Assembly: GCF_004368965.1 (NCBI RefSeq)
Contig: NZ_SORO01000003.1
Location: forward strand, 186,001 to 250,000
Direction: 5' to 3'
DNA from: Leptospira meyeri
GTDB lineage: Bacteria > Spirochaetota > Leptospiria > Leptospirales > Leptospiraceae
DNA length: 64,000 nt
The notes below the pieces were generated by a model, which worked only from the letters and a program-made list of their open reading frames with translations, did no database searches and was not told the origin of the DNA. A program made the translations under genes and the position numbers. Of the stretch, positions 1-8,171 are shown one piece after another (within the stretch, counting starts at the first letter, position 1; each line of letters opens with the position of its first letter).

Positions 1-2
1 TC

Positions 3-767
3 CACTTTCCTAGCCAATACAATAAAAACGAAATTATTGTTTCAAAAAACTTATGCTTTTTAGATCACATTTGCAAAGGTGATTTGATCAACATTAATAC
101 AGAGAAAGAATCACGATTACCGATTAAAATCCAGGATACAAGGGAACACTTTTTTTCTGAAAGAGGTACCATCATGATGGACTACTCTTTTTTTCAGAAA
201 AAATTTGATGTTAAGTTCTTAAACTCCATAAGAATTACAGTAAACAAAAATACTTCGAAAGAAGATACGATCAAACTACTAACAAAAATTACAGAAAAAT
301 ACGATTTAAAGTATATTAACCAAATAGAATTAAAAAAACTTTACCTTGAAGGAATGAGCAAAGTCTTCTCCATTCTCGATACATTAAAGATATCTGCACT
401 TATCATATCAATTTTGGCGCTAACAACTTCGCTCGTTTATTTTATCAGAGAAAAATCACAAATGTTAGCTGGATTAAAATCAATTGGGATGAATTCATTT
501 CAAATGTTTCAAATGATCTACTACCAGGCCCTATTTCTTGTTTCCTTTGGAATCTTGTCTGGAATTCTTAATAGTATTGTTTTATCGCCAATTGTCATTT
601 TTGGAATCAATCGAAATGCCTTTGGTTGGGTTCTTGATTTTCAATACCCATTCTCATTTGTAGTAAAACTCCCGATAATAATACCCGCAATTACATTTAT
701 AATTTGCTTGATACCCTTCCATTTTCTAAAACAAATGAATATTTCAAAAGAATTGAAATATGAATAA
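3..767 (+). CDS. FtsX/MacB-type ABC transporter permease, C-terminal part
   Basis: The reading frame is open to the left edge of the window, so this is the 3' part of a longer gene. The TTG at 84 is only the first possible start inside the window and is unlikely to be the real one. The visible protein has a soluble segment, then four hydrophobic segments arranged as in the last FtsX domain: one helix, then a cytosolic loop containing KSIGMNSFQMFQMIYYQA, then three helices. That loop is typical of MacB/LolC/FtsX permeases, which move lipids, lipoproteins or peptides with the help of an ABC ATPase and a periplasmic domain. The partner genes would lie to the left of the window. The family is clear; the substrate is unknown. 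Confidence 0.75.
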   Translation, partial: HFPSQYNKNEIIVSKNLCFLDHICKGDLININTEKESRLPIKIQDTREHFFSERGTIMMDYSFFQKKFDVKFLNSIRITVNKNTSKEDTIKLLTKITEKYDLKYINQIELKKLYLEGMSKVFSILDTLKISALIISILALTTSLVYFIREKSQMLAGLKSIGMNSFQMFQMIYYQALFLVSFGILSGILNSIVLSPIVIFGINRNAFGWVLDFQYPFSFVVKLPIIIPAITFIICLIPFHFLKQMNISKELKYE

Positions 768-804
768 TTCTTTACCGAAAAGGTGCTATCTGTAACTTTT
801 ATTT

Positions 805-1713
805 ATGGCAGGAAGTATCAAAGTTTGTTTGGAACTGGCAGATATGATTCGAAAAGAAAATCTCGAATCAAGGGAAAAAATCCCTACTTCCGATACACAC
901 TTACGAGTTTGGTCTTCCCAACTTTCTAGAACGGAAGAAGATCTACGAAAACTACTGACAGCACTTAGAGACAGTCATTATATTTTTATAGTTTCAGTTG
1001 TTGCACCAGATCCAAATTTGTTTGTTTACGGAGAAGATGCTTATGTTTTTGCCGAGCCATTCATACTAAATGAACTAAAAAAGCATTCTGAAGATTCGTT
1101 AGAAAAACTATACGAAGCAAGTAATTACAAAAGAAAATCTGCGTTTCAAATAACAAGAGAGTTGTTTCCAAAAATCAAAGAATTTAACAACACTCCTCTT
1201 GGACGTTCCATCAATGTTTCAGTAATGCTTGAAGAGTTTCAACGAATGCTCACGGCACAAAGTTATGAATACACTGACCAATGGAGAAGAAACAAACTCC
1301 AAGAAATTTTCAAAGATGAAATTAATGCAGCTGAAGAATTAGCAAATGTAACTTCTGCTCGAGACATGGATCCGACAAAACGAGCTGTCGACCAACTAAA
1401 AGAACAAGGACCAAAAGAGAAGATTGATCAAAATTGGGTCAAAGCAAAAGAGAACTTTTCAACTGAGTTCTTATTACGTGTTCATTTTAGAAAATATGAA
1501 TTTGATGTAGTCAAAAAACTAATTCAAACAGGTAAACTAAAAGAAGAAAAAGATATAAAGTATGTTCGGGACACTCTGCAATTAATGGAGAATCGAATGG
1601 AGCAAGATAATCTTTTAAAAAGATACGCAACAGAAATGATAGAACTTAGGCGGTATGCCCAAGCAAAGTTGAATTTGCTCAGACAAAGCGTTGGATCAAA
1701 ACAAGAAAGCTAA
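805..1713 (+). CDS. Conserved hypothetical soluble protein
   Basis: I do not recognise this 302-residue protein. It has no signal peptide or membrane segment, is rich in charged residues, and its C-terminal third (from about residue 200) looks helical and possibly coiled-coil. The N-terminal segment up to about residue 75 could be a small helical domain. It starts at an ATG 37 bp after the permease gene. No good ribosome binding site is visible close to that ATG. The gene lies on the same strand as the permease and converges with the pyrE pair. No function is proposed. Confidence 0.75.
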   Translation: MAGSIKVCLELADMIRKENLESREKIPTSDTHLRVWSSQLSRTEEDLRKLLTALRDSHYIFIVSVVAPDPNLFVYGEDAYVFAEPFILNELKKHSEDSLEKLYEASNYKRKSAFQITRELFPKIKEFNNTPLGRSINVSVMLEEFQRMLTAQSYEYTDQWRRNKLQEIFKDEINAAEELANVTSARDMDPTKRAVDQLKEQGPKEKIDQNWVKAKENFSTEFLLRVHFRKYEFDVVKKLIQTGKLKEEKDIKYVRDTLQLMENRMEQDNLLKRYATEMIELRRYAQAKLNLLRQSVGSKQES

Positions 1714-1715
1714 AC

Positions 1716-2468
1716 TTAATTTTTAAGCCAACCCGACTTATCTAACTGGATGTACACCTGAAAGAAAAATACAACCAAACTTATAAATATCATTCGTCTT
1801 TTTAGAGAGAATTGACTGATGGTGTGGTTTTGTTTTTCAGGTAAATACAGTAAGTATATAATTAAATTTACATTAAAAAACAGACCCAAAAATTCTGGCG
1901 AAAGAATGGGAATTTTACTTTTAATAGCAGGAATGTAAGTTGCGATTAAAACCAACAAACTTGGGCCAAAATACAATGGAGTTTTTAAATTCCACAACCT
2001 ATCCTCAGTTAAATCAATGGTTCTTTTGACGCCTGATTCTTTTTCCAAGATAGATACCAACTCTTCTTGCGATTCAATATTCACGATAGGATGAATTTTT
2101 TCTTTAGTTTCCAATACGATCCGGCCATAACCACGAAACTTATCGGTGGTAATTTGTTCCAAATCTTTTATACGTATGTTTGCACAATTTCCACTAGAAT
2201 CAAATTGTTTTAGCGAACCACCTTCGATTTCGATCTTTCCAGATGATAAAATTTCAATTTGTTTCAAATAGTTTTTTCTCAAAAACCAAAAAAACAAAGC
2301 TAACAGTGGTAAAAAAATTGTAAAAAATTGAAGCCTCCCTTCTTTAGGAACCTGAAGGCTGTTATACGCTACAAAAACAACAAAAAGAGAGATGACTGAC
2401 CAAGTTCTTTTTAATAACTTATTCCTGAACAATTGTATATCATATAGAAATATCTTTTTTGTACTCAT
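1716..2468 (-). CDS. Membrane protein of unknown function, coupled to pyrE
   Basis: A 250-residue protein with two hydrophobic helices near the N terminus (about residues 22-38 and 47-63), a soluble central segment of about 100 residues, and three hydrophobic segments at the C terminus. The central segment, strand-rich with a short helix at its end, could be a bacterial PH-like domain, but this is only an impression. Its ATG overlaps the pyrE stop codon as TAATG, which suggests translational coupling. A role in pyrimidine synthesis is not implied by any motif. Confidence 0.75.
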   Translation of the reverse strand: MSTKKIFLYDIQLFRNKLLKRTWSVISLFVVFVAYNSLQVPKEGRLQFFTIFLPLLALFFWFLRKNYLKQIEILSSGKIEIEGGSLKQFDSSGNCANIRIKDLEQITTDKFRGYGRIVLETKEKIHPIVNIESQEELVSILEKESGVKRTIDLTEDRLWNLKTPLYFGPSLLVLIATYIPAIKSKIPILSPEFLGLFFNVNLIIYLLYLPEKQNHTISQFSLKRRMIFISLVVFFFQVYIQLDKSGWLKN

Positions 2469-3025
2469 TAAAAAAACTCACTTTTACGAAAGATTGATTC
2501 CATCTGAATCCCAGATTTTTCTAAATTTTCTGAGCCGCCTTCTTCTCTATTTAAAATACAAATTCCTTTGGTGACGGAAATTCCTGCTTCTCGCAATGCT
2601 TGGACCGCCTTGAGAGTTGACCCTCCAGTAGTAATGACATCATCCACTACTAGACAAGATTTAGTTTCTTTCCAAAAACCTTCTATTTGTTGGCCTGTCC
2701 CATGTCCCTTTGCTTCCTTTCTAACAACAAGTGGGTAAATAAGTTTCCCTTTCCTGTGATATGCTAACGCAATCGAATAAGCTAATGGATCAGCTCCCAA
2801 TGTCAAACCACCCACAGCCTGGAAGTCTAAACCAAGTTTTGGAATGATTTCCTCGACAAAACATTCTGCTAGTGTGGCAAGTCTTTCCGGATGGAGAGTG
2901 ATTTCCTTACAATTAAAATAATGATGAGATTCTAATCCACTCGCTAGCCGAAACGGTGCTTCTGAATAACGATATACATGGGATTTCATCCAAAGAAAGA
3001 GCTGATTGCGATAAGTTTGGGACAT
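2468..3025 (-). CDS. pyrE: Orotate phosphoribosyltransferase
   Basis: Catalyses transfer of a ribose-5-phosphate unit from PRPP to orotate, giving OMP in de novo pyrimidine synthesis. The type I phosphoribosyltransferase signature VVDDVITTGGST is at residues 126-137, with the acidic pair that holds the ribose of PRPP. The basic loop VRKEAKGHGTGQ near residue 100 matches the OPRT catalytic loop with its Lys and His. The length of 185 residues is usual for short bacterial PyrE. It starts at an ATG and is the first gene of a two-gene unit with the membrane protein at 1716-2468. The 265-bp region up to the divergent TetR gene carries inverted repeats. Confidence 0.9.
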   Translation of the reverse strand: MSQTYRNQLFLWMKSHVYRYSEAPFRLASGLESHHYFNCKEITLHPERLATLAECFVEEIIPKLGLDFQAVGGLTLGADPLAYSIALAYHRKGKLIYPLVVRKEAKGHGTGQQIEGFWKETKSCLVVDDVITTGGSTLKAVQALREAGISVTKGICILNREEGGSENLEKSGIQMESIFRKSEFF

Positions 3026-3100
3026 ATTCCAATTATTTTTCCAATTCTGATGGGAAAAGAATATTTTTCTCTTTGGGATATTATTTTATTCGACTATAAA

Positions 3101-3188
3101 AAGTAAGTGACTTTATTTTAATAGTGACTTACTAAAGTAAGTTACTGTAAAAATTCATTGACTTTCTAAATAAACTTACTTACTTTTT
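3101..3188. repeat. Cluster of GTAAGT/ACTTAC inverted repeats between pyrE and tetR
   Basis: Four copies of an AAGTAAGT-like word sit here in alternating orientation: 3101-3112, 3123-3133, 3134-3143 and 3173-3181. The first two form a near-perfect hairpin with one mismatch. The last two form a 9-bp inverted repeat (AAGTAAGTT with AACTTACTT). The location in a divergent promoter region fits operator sites, but the same words also occur at 8062, 9222-9268 and 50931, so a dispersed repeat is equally possible. Confidence 0.5.
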
Positions 3189-3219
3189 TCAGACTACTCC
3201 AATATTGATAAACCGGTCT

Positions 3220-3229
3220 GGTTCGAACC
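3220..3229. promoter_or_regulatory. Possible TetR operator (perfect palindrome)
   Basis: GGTTCGAACC is a perfect 10-bp palindrome about 60 bp upstream of the proposed ATG of the TetR gene. It lies next to a looser repeat, AACCGGTCTGGTT. Autoregulation by the adjacent TetR protein is inferred from position only. Confidence 0.3.
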
Positions 3230-3289
3230 TAGCACTTTTTGACGATTCGGGCCGGTTCAGAGGACCAGGATAGTAAAAACCAACCTCTT

Positions 3290-3934
3290 ATGAGCAAGAT
3301 GATCCTTAGACTACCTCTTAGAGAGCGAAAAAAACAGAGCATTCAAACTTCCATTTTGCAAGTCGCAAAGCAATTGTTCCAAGAAAAGGGGTATTCTGCG
3401 GTTACCGTATCTGAAATTGCAGATTCTGCAGATGTCTCTGTCAAAACCCTCTTCACCTATTTTCGATCGAAAGAAGACCTCGCCTTTCAAGATGAAATTT
3501 TATTTTGTGACGAACTGATCAAAAGTCTTCTCAGTAGAAAAGAAACAGATTCTTTGTTTGAGGCATTCAAACAGTTTCTTTGGAACTTGATTCAATCTAT
3601 TGATCCAGAAGTTTTAATCGAATCATTGCCAGGTTTTCATCCGTGGATGGACAGTCCTGATTTGGAACAGAGGTACTTATTGCTTTGGGAACATTATGAA
3701 GTCAGATTATCTGATGCTTTGCAGTTAGAAAGTAATCAGGGCGAGTTCAACCCAATTTTAAGGGTAATTTCAGGACAAATGATATCCGTAATACGCATAT
3801 TAGGCTCAAAAGCCTTTAAAGAATATTTACAACCGATACCAATTGCACTTAGGCATCGAGCTTTGGAAAAATGGCTCCTTGGATCACTTCAAATGCTGTC
3901 AGGGATCCAAGGATATTCAAATGCAACGAAATGA
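3290..3934 (+). CDS. TetR/AcrR family transcriptional regulator
   Basis: A 214-residue repressor-type protein. The N-terminal DNA-binding domain is visible as RKKQSIQTSILQVAKQLF, then YSAVTVSEIADSADVSVKTLFTYF, the usual TetR helix-turn-helix. The C-terminal ligand-binding half is divergent, so the ligand is unknown. The frame can be extended upstream to a TTG at 3239. I prefer the ATG at 3290, because the domain begins shortly after it and the upstream extension crosses promoter-like sequence; an ATG at 3299 is also possible. It is divergent from pyrE and convergent with the peroxidase gene, and the two stop codons are almost adjacent. Confidence 0.85.
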   Translation: MSKMILRLPLRERKKQSIQTSILQVAKQLFQEKGYSAVTVSEIADSADVSVKTLFTYFRSKEDLAFQDEILFCDELIKSLLSRKETDSLFEAFKQFLWNLIQSIDPEVLIESLPGFHPWMDSPDLEQRYLLLWEHYEVRLSDALQLESNQGEFNPILRVISGQMISVIRILGSKAFKEYLQPIPIALRHRALEKWLLGSLQMLSGIQGYSNATK

Positions 3935-3935
3935 A

Positions 3936-4922
3936 TTAGTTGGTACGTGTTTTGTCAGAAAGAGTTCCAAGGAAGAGAACAATTTTCTTCGTTTCTTCAT
4001 CCGAGAGATTGATACCTAACTGATGGAATGCCATTTTTTGAACTGCCTCATCCAAAGTTTTGATTTGGCCATCATGAAAGTACGGTCCAGTCAAGGCAAT
4101 GTTTCTTAAACTCGGAACCTTAAAGAAAAATTTATCCTCTGCTTTTTTAGTTACATTATAAAGTCCAAGGTCAGCAGTTTTATATTCATTCACTAAACCA
4201 ATTTTTCTATAAGAATTACCGCCAAGTAAATTGCCGGAATGGCATGAAGTGCATCCAGCAGAGAGAAAACTTTTAAATCCCTCTTGTTCTTCTTTAGAAA
4301 TCGCTTTGTAATCTCCATTGATAAAATCATCAAAACGTGAAGAAGTCACCAACGTTCTTTCAAATGCAGCAATTGCACCTGCTAAATTGTCGTAAGTGAC
4401 TGCATTTTTTTCATTTGGATAAGCTTTTGCAAATAATGCTGGGTATTCCGAATCTTCATTAATTCGTTTTAACACTTCCTTTTCAGAAGGCATTGCCATT
4501 TCCACTGGGTTTAAAATCGGGCCTTTTGCTTGGGCTTTCAAATCAGCAGCCCGGCCATCCCAAAATTGTACAAAATGGAATCCTGCATTAAGAACAGTCG
4601 GTGAGTTCCTGTCACCATTTTTTCCAAATGCACCAGGGGATGTAGGAAGGTTGTCTACTCCAGCAGCTTTTCCTTCTACGTTGTGACAAGAATTACAAGA
4701 TTGCGTTTCATTCAGGGACAGCTTTTTCTCGAAATAGAGTTTTTTACCGAGGGTAATTAGTTCCTGACTATCGTTTTCAGAACCAGGCATTTTTGTAGGT
4801 AGTGCACCAATGATTTGTTTTGCTTTCACTTGCAAATCTTTGGTTTCTGGTGACGGTCCACAATTGGCGAGTGCCAAAAATAAAAGGGAAACAAGAAAAG
4901 GTGTAAATATTTTTTTGAGCAT
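3936..4922 (-). CDS. Di-heme cytochrome c peroxidase (MauG/CcpA family) lipoprotein
   Basis: Reduces hydrogen peroxide in the periplasm with electrons from a c-type cytochrome. The N terminus has a signal peptide ending in a spirochaete lipobox with Cys21, so the enzyme is probably anchored to a membrane. Two heme-binding motifs are present: C76-x-x-C79-H80 and C224-x-x-C227-H228, as in bacterial di-heme peroxidases. The C-terminal motif FFFKVPSLRNIALTGPYFHDG is also characteristic. An AGAGGA ribosome binding site lies 6 bp before the ATG. The gene stands alone. Peroxidase rather than MauG-type cofactor maturation is inferred from the lack of an amine-dehydrogenase gene nearby. Confidence 0.88.
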   Translation of the reverse strand: MLKKIFTPFLVSLLFLALANCGPSPETKDLQVKAKQIIGALPTKMPGSENDSQELITLGKKLYFEKKLSLNETQSCNSCHNVEGKAAGVDNLPTSPGAFGKNGDRNSPTVLNAGFHFVQFWDGRAADLKAQAKGPILNPVEMAMPSEKEVLKRINEDSEYPALFAKAYPNEKNAVTYDNLAGAIAAFERTLVTSSRFDDFINGDYKAISKEEQEGFKSFLSAGCTSCHSGNLLGGNSYRKIGLVNEYKTADLGLYNVTKKAEDKFFFKVPSLRNIALTGPYFHDGQIKTLDEAVQKMAFHQLGINLSDEETKKIVLFLGTLSDKTRTN

Positions 4923-5203
4923 ATCGATCCTCTAACGGATAATGCTGAGATTTGTTTAGAATCGGCAAGTTGGAATTATTATACATTGAGTCTAAATTTG
5001 GAATAATTTTAATATGTATCGAGATTAAGCAGTTTGGAAGGTTTACAATACTGGCTGCTTCATGAATTTCGTCGAAAACGGACAATTTTAGTCAAATAAA
5101 TGGCGTCCAAATTGCAACCAAGTGACAAAAGGTAAAAAGTAACTTCCTGACTCTATTGGCACGATTTATGCTTGAAGTAAGTTTAGATCTTCAGGAGTTA
5201 CTT

Positions 5204-5551
5204 ATGCTGAATACAAGACGAACCGATCGAATAGAATCTTTGGACTGGGATGATTTGGTCTTAAAACTTTTTTCTATTAATGAAAGACCGGAATTCCTAC
5301 TCGCAAAAATTGGAAATATTTCTGAACTTGGAGTGAGTGGTTTTGTCGATCAGGATATCCAAATAAAGGACAGAGACCTTGTTACCGGAATCATTGAAAG
5401 TGACTTAACCAGGTCTCGCATTTCATTCAAAGGAAAAATCGCCTGGATGAAAGAAACCAACCAAGGACTTCTATTTGGGATCAAATTTTCAGAAGAACTA
5501 ATCCTGCCCAATTTTATCATTGCCAGGTCAATGGCAGAATCGGCAGCCTAA
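5204..5551 (+). CDS. PilZ domain protein (c-di-GMP binding)
   Basis: A small single-domain protein of 115 residues. The two c-di-GMP contact motifs of PilZ domains are both visible: R5-x-x-x-R9 near the N terminus, and N38-I-S-x-x-G43. It therefore probably binds cyclic di-GMP and acts on a protein partner. The frame can start further upstream at 5156, but AGGAG at 5193-5197 sits 6 bp before the ATG at 5204, and the RxxxR motif follows directly, so I use that start. No diguanylate cyclase or phosphodiesterase is adjacent, and the target is not evident. Confidence 0.75.
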   Translation: MLNTRRTDRIESLDWDDLVLKLFSINERPEFLLAKIGNISELGVSGFVDQDIQIKDRDLVTGIIESDLTRSRISFKGKIAWMKETNQGLLFGIKFSEELILPNFIIARSMAESAA

Positions 5552-5639
5552 AGGTTAAAAAAATCAGGATTCTGGACTAGTTTCTAAAGAGAATCTCTCG
5601 ATTTGAATCCGATCTGTTCCGATATTAGTGGGGAAAGCT

Positions 5640-6572
5640 ATGTCCCAAGTCAAACATTTGATATCTTGGCAAGATTGGAGCGATGGAGAAATCCGGGAAC
5701 TCCTCGAGTTTGCAGTCTATGTAAAGAAAAATCGGGTTTATTTTTCCGGACATATGGCCGGCAGATCTCTTGCGATGTTATTCCAAAAAACATCGACGAG
5801 AACCAGAGTGTCTTTCGAAGCAGGAATGACAGAACTTGGTGGACATGCTATTTTTCTAGATTGGATGGCATCCAACTTCCTACTTTCTGATATAGATTTT
5901 GAAGGAAAGTATCTTTCAAGTAATGTTGCCATCATCATGGCTCGACTCAAAAAACACGAAGATCTCCTTGTACTAAAGTCAGGTTCAACTGTCCCAGTTA
6001 TCAATGGATGTTGCAATTTGTTTCATCCATGCCAATCTCTTGCAGATATACTCACAATAGTGATGGATTCACCAAACGACTGGCAGAAGAAAAATCTCTG
6101 TTACATTGGTGTACATAATAATGTAGCCAACTCTCTGATTGAAATCACTGCGGCTCTAGAAATACACTTAACACTCGTAACACCAATAGCGTCCGAGGAT
6201 TCCATTGTAAAAGATTCCATAGAACGAGCAAAGAAGAAAGGTACTATTTCCTGGGAAACAGACGTCAAAAAAGCTGTGGCTAGTGCAGATTATGTTTATA
6301 CAGACACTTGGGTGGATATGGAGTATTTCAATGACCCTAAGTTTCAAAAAGAAAAAGAAGAAAGAATTCAGTTGATGATGCCATATCAGGTAAATTCAGA
6401 ACTCTTAAAAAACACAAAGGCAAAAGTGATGCATGATATGCCAATCCATGCCGGTTATGAAATCACTAGAGAAATGGTTGAAAGCGATCGTTCCATCATT
6501 TTTACTCAGGCAGAAAACCGTTTGGATGCACAAAAGGCTGTTATCCTAAAACTTTTAGAAAATCACAATTAG
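5640..6572 (+). CDS. argF: Ornithine carbamoyltransferase-like protein
   Basis: Belongs to the aspartate/ornithine carbamoyltransferase family and would make citrulline from ornithine and carbamoyl phosphate in arginine synthesis. The carbamoyl-phosphate motif STRTR is at residues 52-56, the HPCQ motif at 129-132, and an ornithine-loop-like NNVANSL at about 160. Two usual OTC features differ: the DVWVSMG loop reads DTWVDMEYF, and the HCLP motif reads HDMP at 265-268, so the conserved cysteine is absent. A related carbamoyltransferase with another amine substrate is therefore possible. A GGGGA ribosome binding site precedes the ATG at 5640. Its transcript probably ends at the hairpin at 6578. 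Confidence 0.75.
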   Translation: MSQVKHLISWQDWSDGEIRELLEFAVYVKKNRVYFSGHMAGRSLAMLFQKTSTRTRVSFEAGMTELGGHAIFLDWMASNFLLSDIDFEGKYLSSNVAIIMARLKKHEDLLVLKSGSTVPVINGCCNLFHPCQSLADILTIVMDSPNDWQKKNLCYIGVHNNVANSLIEITAALEIHLTLVTPIASEDSIVKDSIERAKKKGTISWETDVKKAVASADYVYTDTWVDMEYFNDPKFQKEKEERIQLMMPYQVNSELLKNTKAKVMHDMPIHAGYEITREMVESDRSIIFTQAENRLDAQKAVILKLLENHN

Positions 6573-6577
6573 ATAAG

Positions 6578-6612
6578 AAACCCCAAACGAATTTTAATTT
6601 TGCTTGGGGTTT
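6578..6612. terminator. Bidirectional Rho-independent terminator
   Basis: A 9-bp perfect stem (AAACCCCAA at 6578-6586, TTGGGGTTT at 6604-6612) lies between the convergent ends of the carbamoyltransferase gene and the OmpA-like lipoprotein gene. AT-rich tracts flank both sides, so it can serve both strands. Confidence 0.75.
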
Positions 6613-6615
6613 TGA

Positions 6616-7344
6616 TTAATTCTTTAGTAAATAAATTTGTATCGTAGAATTGGATTTAGAATCGGCAACGTTATCTCTTTCTCCAATTATCGGAATGATT
6701 GAATTGGTATCGATCATTGATTCTTTAGAGAGAATTGATTTAATTTCATCATAACGACGTTTAAGAAGTCGAATTTGAAACCCTATATCTCCCACGGTGT
6801 TGACTTTACCATATAAAATCACCTGAACTTTTTCTTCCGGTTTTAGTATCTTTTGACCTAAAACAACGAGTTTATTGATAGATTCTTCGTTTAATCTATG
6901 GTCGTCCGGCTCAAAGAAAATGGATTCGATTGGTTCTGAACTACCTACTGGTTTCCAAAAAGAAAGTTTTGATTTTTCGAAGTTACTCCCACTGTCGCCA
7001 TTACCGTTTAAAGTTTTTTCCACTTGGTCCCAAGGGCAGAAACGAATGTAATCCGTTGAAGAATTTACCGAAAAAAGAAATCCTAACGTTGTGATGACAA
7101 TGTCCAATGGTTTGGCATAAGATTTTGTTTCGATCACATAACCATTACTTGTTGGTTCAAAACTTTGAGAATGATAAACAGGGAGCAAAAATAGAACTCT
7201 ATAGGTTCTAATTTCAGTTTCTATAGACTGACATTGAAGAGTAACATTCGATTTTGTATGTAAACGAGTTTCTAATGGTATACCTCTACTGGCGCAAGAA
7301 AACAAGCTGAGGAACAAAACCGAAGTGATAAATTTTGGAAACAT
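6616..7344 (-). CDS. OmpA-like lipoprotein
   Basis: A 242-residue protein with a short signal peptide and lipobox (LFSC, Cys17), so probably an outer-membrane lipoprotein. Residues about 135-240 resemble an OmpA C-terminal domain: a strand with FFEPDDHRLN, helices, then a strand with VQVILYGKVN, and a long helix with RLLKRRYDEIKSIL. Such domains normally bind peptidoglycan through conserved Asp and Arg residues. The usual motif is only weakly kept here, so peptidoglycan binding is uncertain. The N-terminal 130 residues are not recognised. Confidence 0.65.
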   Translation of the reverse strand: MFPKFITSVLFLSLFSCASRGIPLETRLHTKSNVTLQCQSIETEIRTYRVLFLLPVYHSQSFEPTSNGYVIETKSYAKPLDIVITTLGFLFSVNSSTDYIRFCPWDQVEKTLNGNGDSGSNFEKSKLSFWKPVGSSEPIESIFFEPDDHRLNEESINKLVVLGQKILKPEEKVQVILYGKVNTVGDIGFQIRLLKRRYDEIKSILSKESMIDTNSIIPIIGERDNVADSKSNSTIQIYLLKN

Positions 7345-7480
7345 ACGAACTCACAATTTGGAAGTATGCATCATACAATTGTGATAACTTTAATTTACAC
7401 AAGAACTAATTTAGTTTCCGAATTTCTAGGACAAATCAATTAAGCTACAGAAGGCTTGTAACAATCGCTAAAGGACTCAT

Positions 7481-7912
7481 TTACTGATTAGAGTCTTTAC
7501 GATTTACCATCCAGGCGCTAAAACCATCTAAAAAATATAAAAAATCAATTTTATCGTCATGTTCAAAATCAAACTTTTGTAAGGCTTCATCATAACAACG
7601 AAACCAAACTTCCCTCTCCTTTTCAGAAATAGGAAAAACAAAATGGCGCATCCGCATCCTAGCCGGTCCCCATTTTTCAATATAGTAACTTGGCCCACCT
7701 AACACTTGGATCATAAAATCTGCTTGTTTCTCTTTGGCCAAATCCCAGTCACCCTGAAACATCCATTTAATTTCAGAATGAGCAACCAGATCATAAAAAA
7801 CGGAGACAAGTTGGCGAATTGCCGTTTCGCCCCATTTTTCAAAAAGAAATTTCACATTGGGGTTTGGAGGGGGAGGACCTCCGGGCGGAGTGTAGATATG
7901 ATCTGGATCCAA
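7481..7912 (-). CDS. Truncated hemoglobin (group II-like)
   Basis: A small globin of the 2-on-2 type, which binds heme and usually oxygen or nitric oxide. Visible landmarks are FEKWGETAIRQLVSVFYD (helices A/B), then MIQVLGGPSYY, and MRMRHFVFPISEKEREVWF, which contains the expected proximal histidine region and the helix G tryptophan. The start is unclear: the frame stays open up to a TTG at 8038, but codons 1-37 of that longer frame come from a GC-rich hairpin cluster and read as low-complexity Leu/Arg. I use the TTG at 7912, just before DPDHIYTPPGG, giving 143 residues. No ribosome binding site supports either start. Confidence 0.7.
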   Translation of the reverse strand: MDPDHIYTPPGGPPPPNPNVKFLFEKWGETAIRQLVSVFYDLVAHSEIKWMFQGDWDLAKEKQADFMIQVLGGPSYYIEKWGPARMRMRHFVFPISEKEREVWFRCYDEALQKFDFEHDDKIDFLYFLDGFSAWMVNRKDSNQ

Positions 7913-7944
7913 ATTGATAGTCAGTATTGCGAAAGGGACAGGAA

Positions 7945-8021
7945 GGGGAAGTCGAATTTTCGACCGAAGCCGAAGGCGAAGCCCGGACTGGCCCGGCCCC
8001 GAGGGACGAGGGGTTCGCCCC
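7945..8021. repeat. GC-rich hairpin cluster upstream of the hemoglobin gene
   Basis: A segment far richer in G+C than its surroundings. It contains a GGGG-TTCG-CCCC hairpin (8010-8021), a GCC-GAA-GGC hairpin (7969-7977), a run of CGAAGN units (7967-7982), a CCGG...CCGG pair (7983-7996) and GTCGAA-TT-TTCGAC (7951-7964). It looks like an interspersed palindromic element rather than coding sequence. Confidence 0.5.
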
Positions 8022-8171
8022 AAAAAAGAAAACGCCAAGAGTTGGAAACGTAATAGGAAAGGTAAGTGAGTTTCTTTCTAAGATTGTTCCCATTCAGATT
8101 TTGGCATTAATTCCTGGACGACAGGCAAAATTCACAAAACTTGGTAAAAAAATCCGAAAAAGGTATACTAA

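Noticed and set aside
4777..5085. 102-codon open frame on the minus strand
   Set aside because: It overlaps the peroxidase signal-peptide region in another frame and has no coding features; the peroxidase has a clear ribosome site and lipobox.
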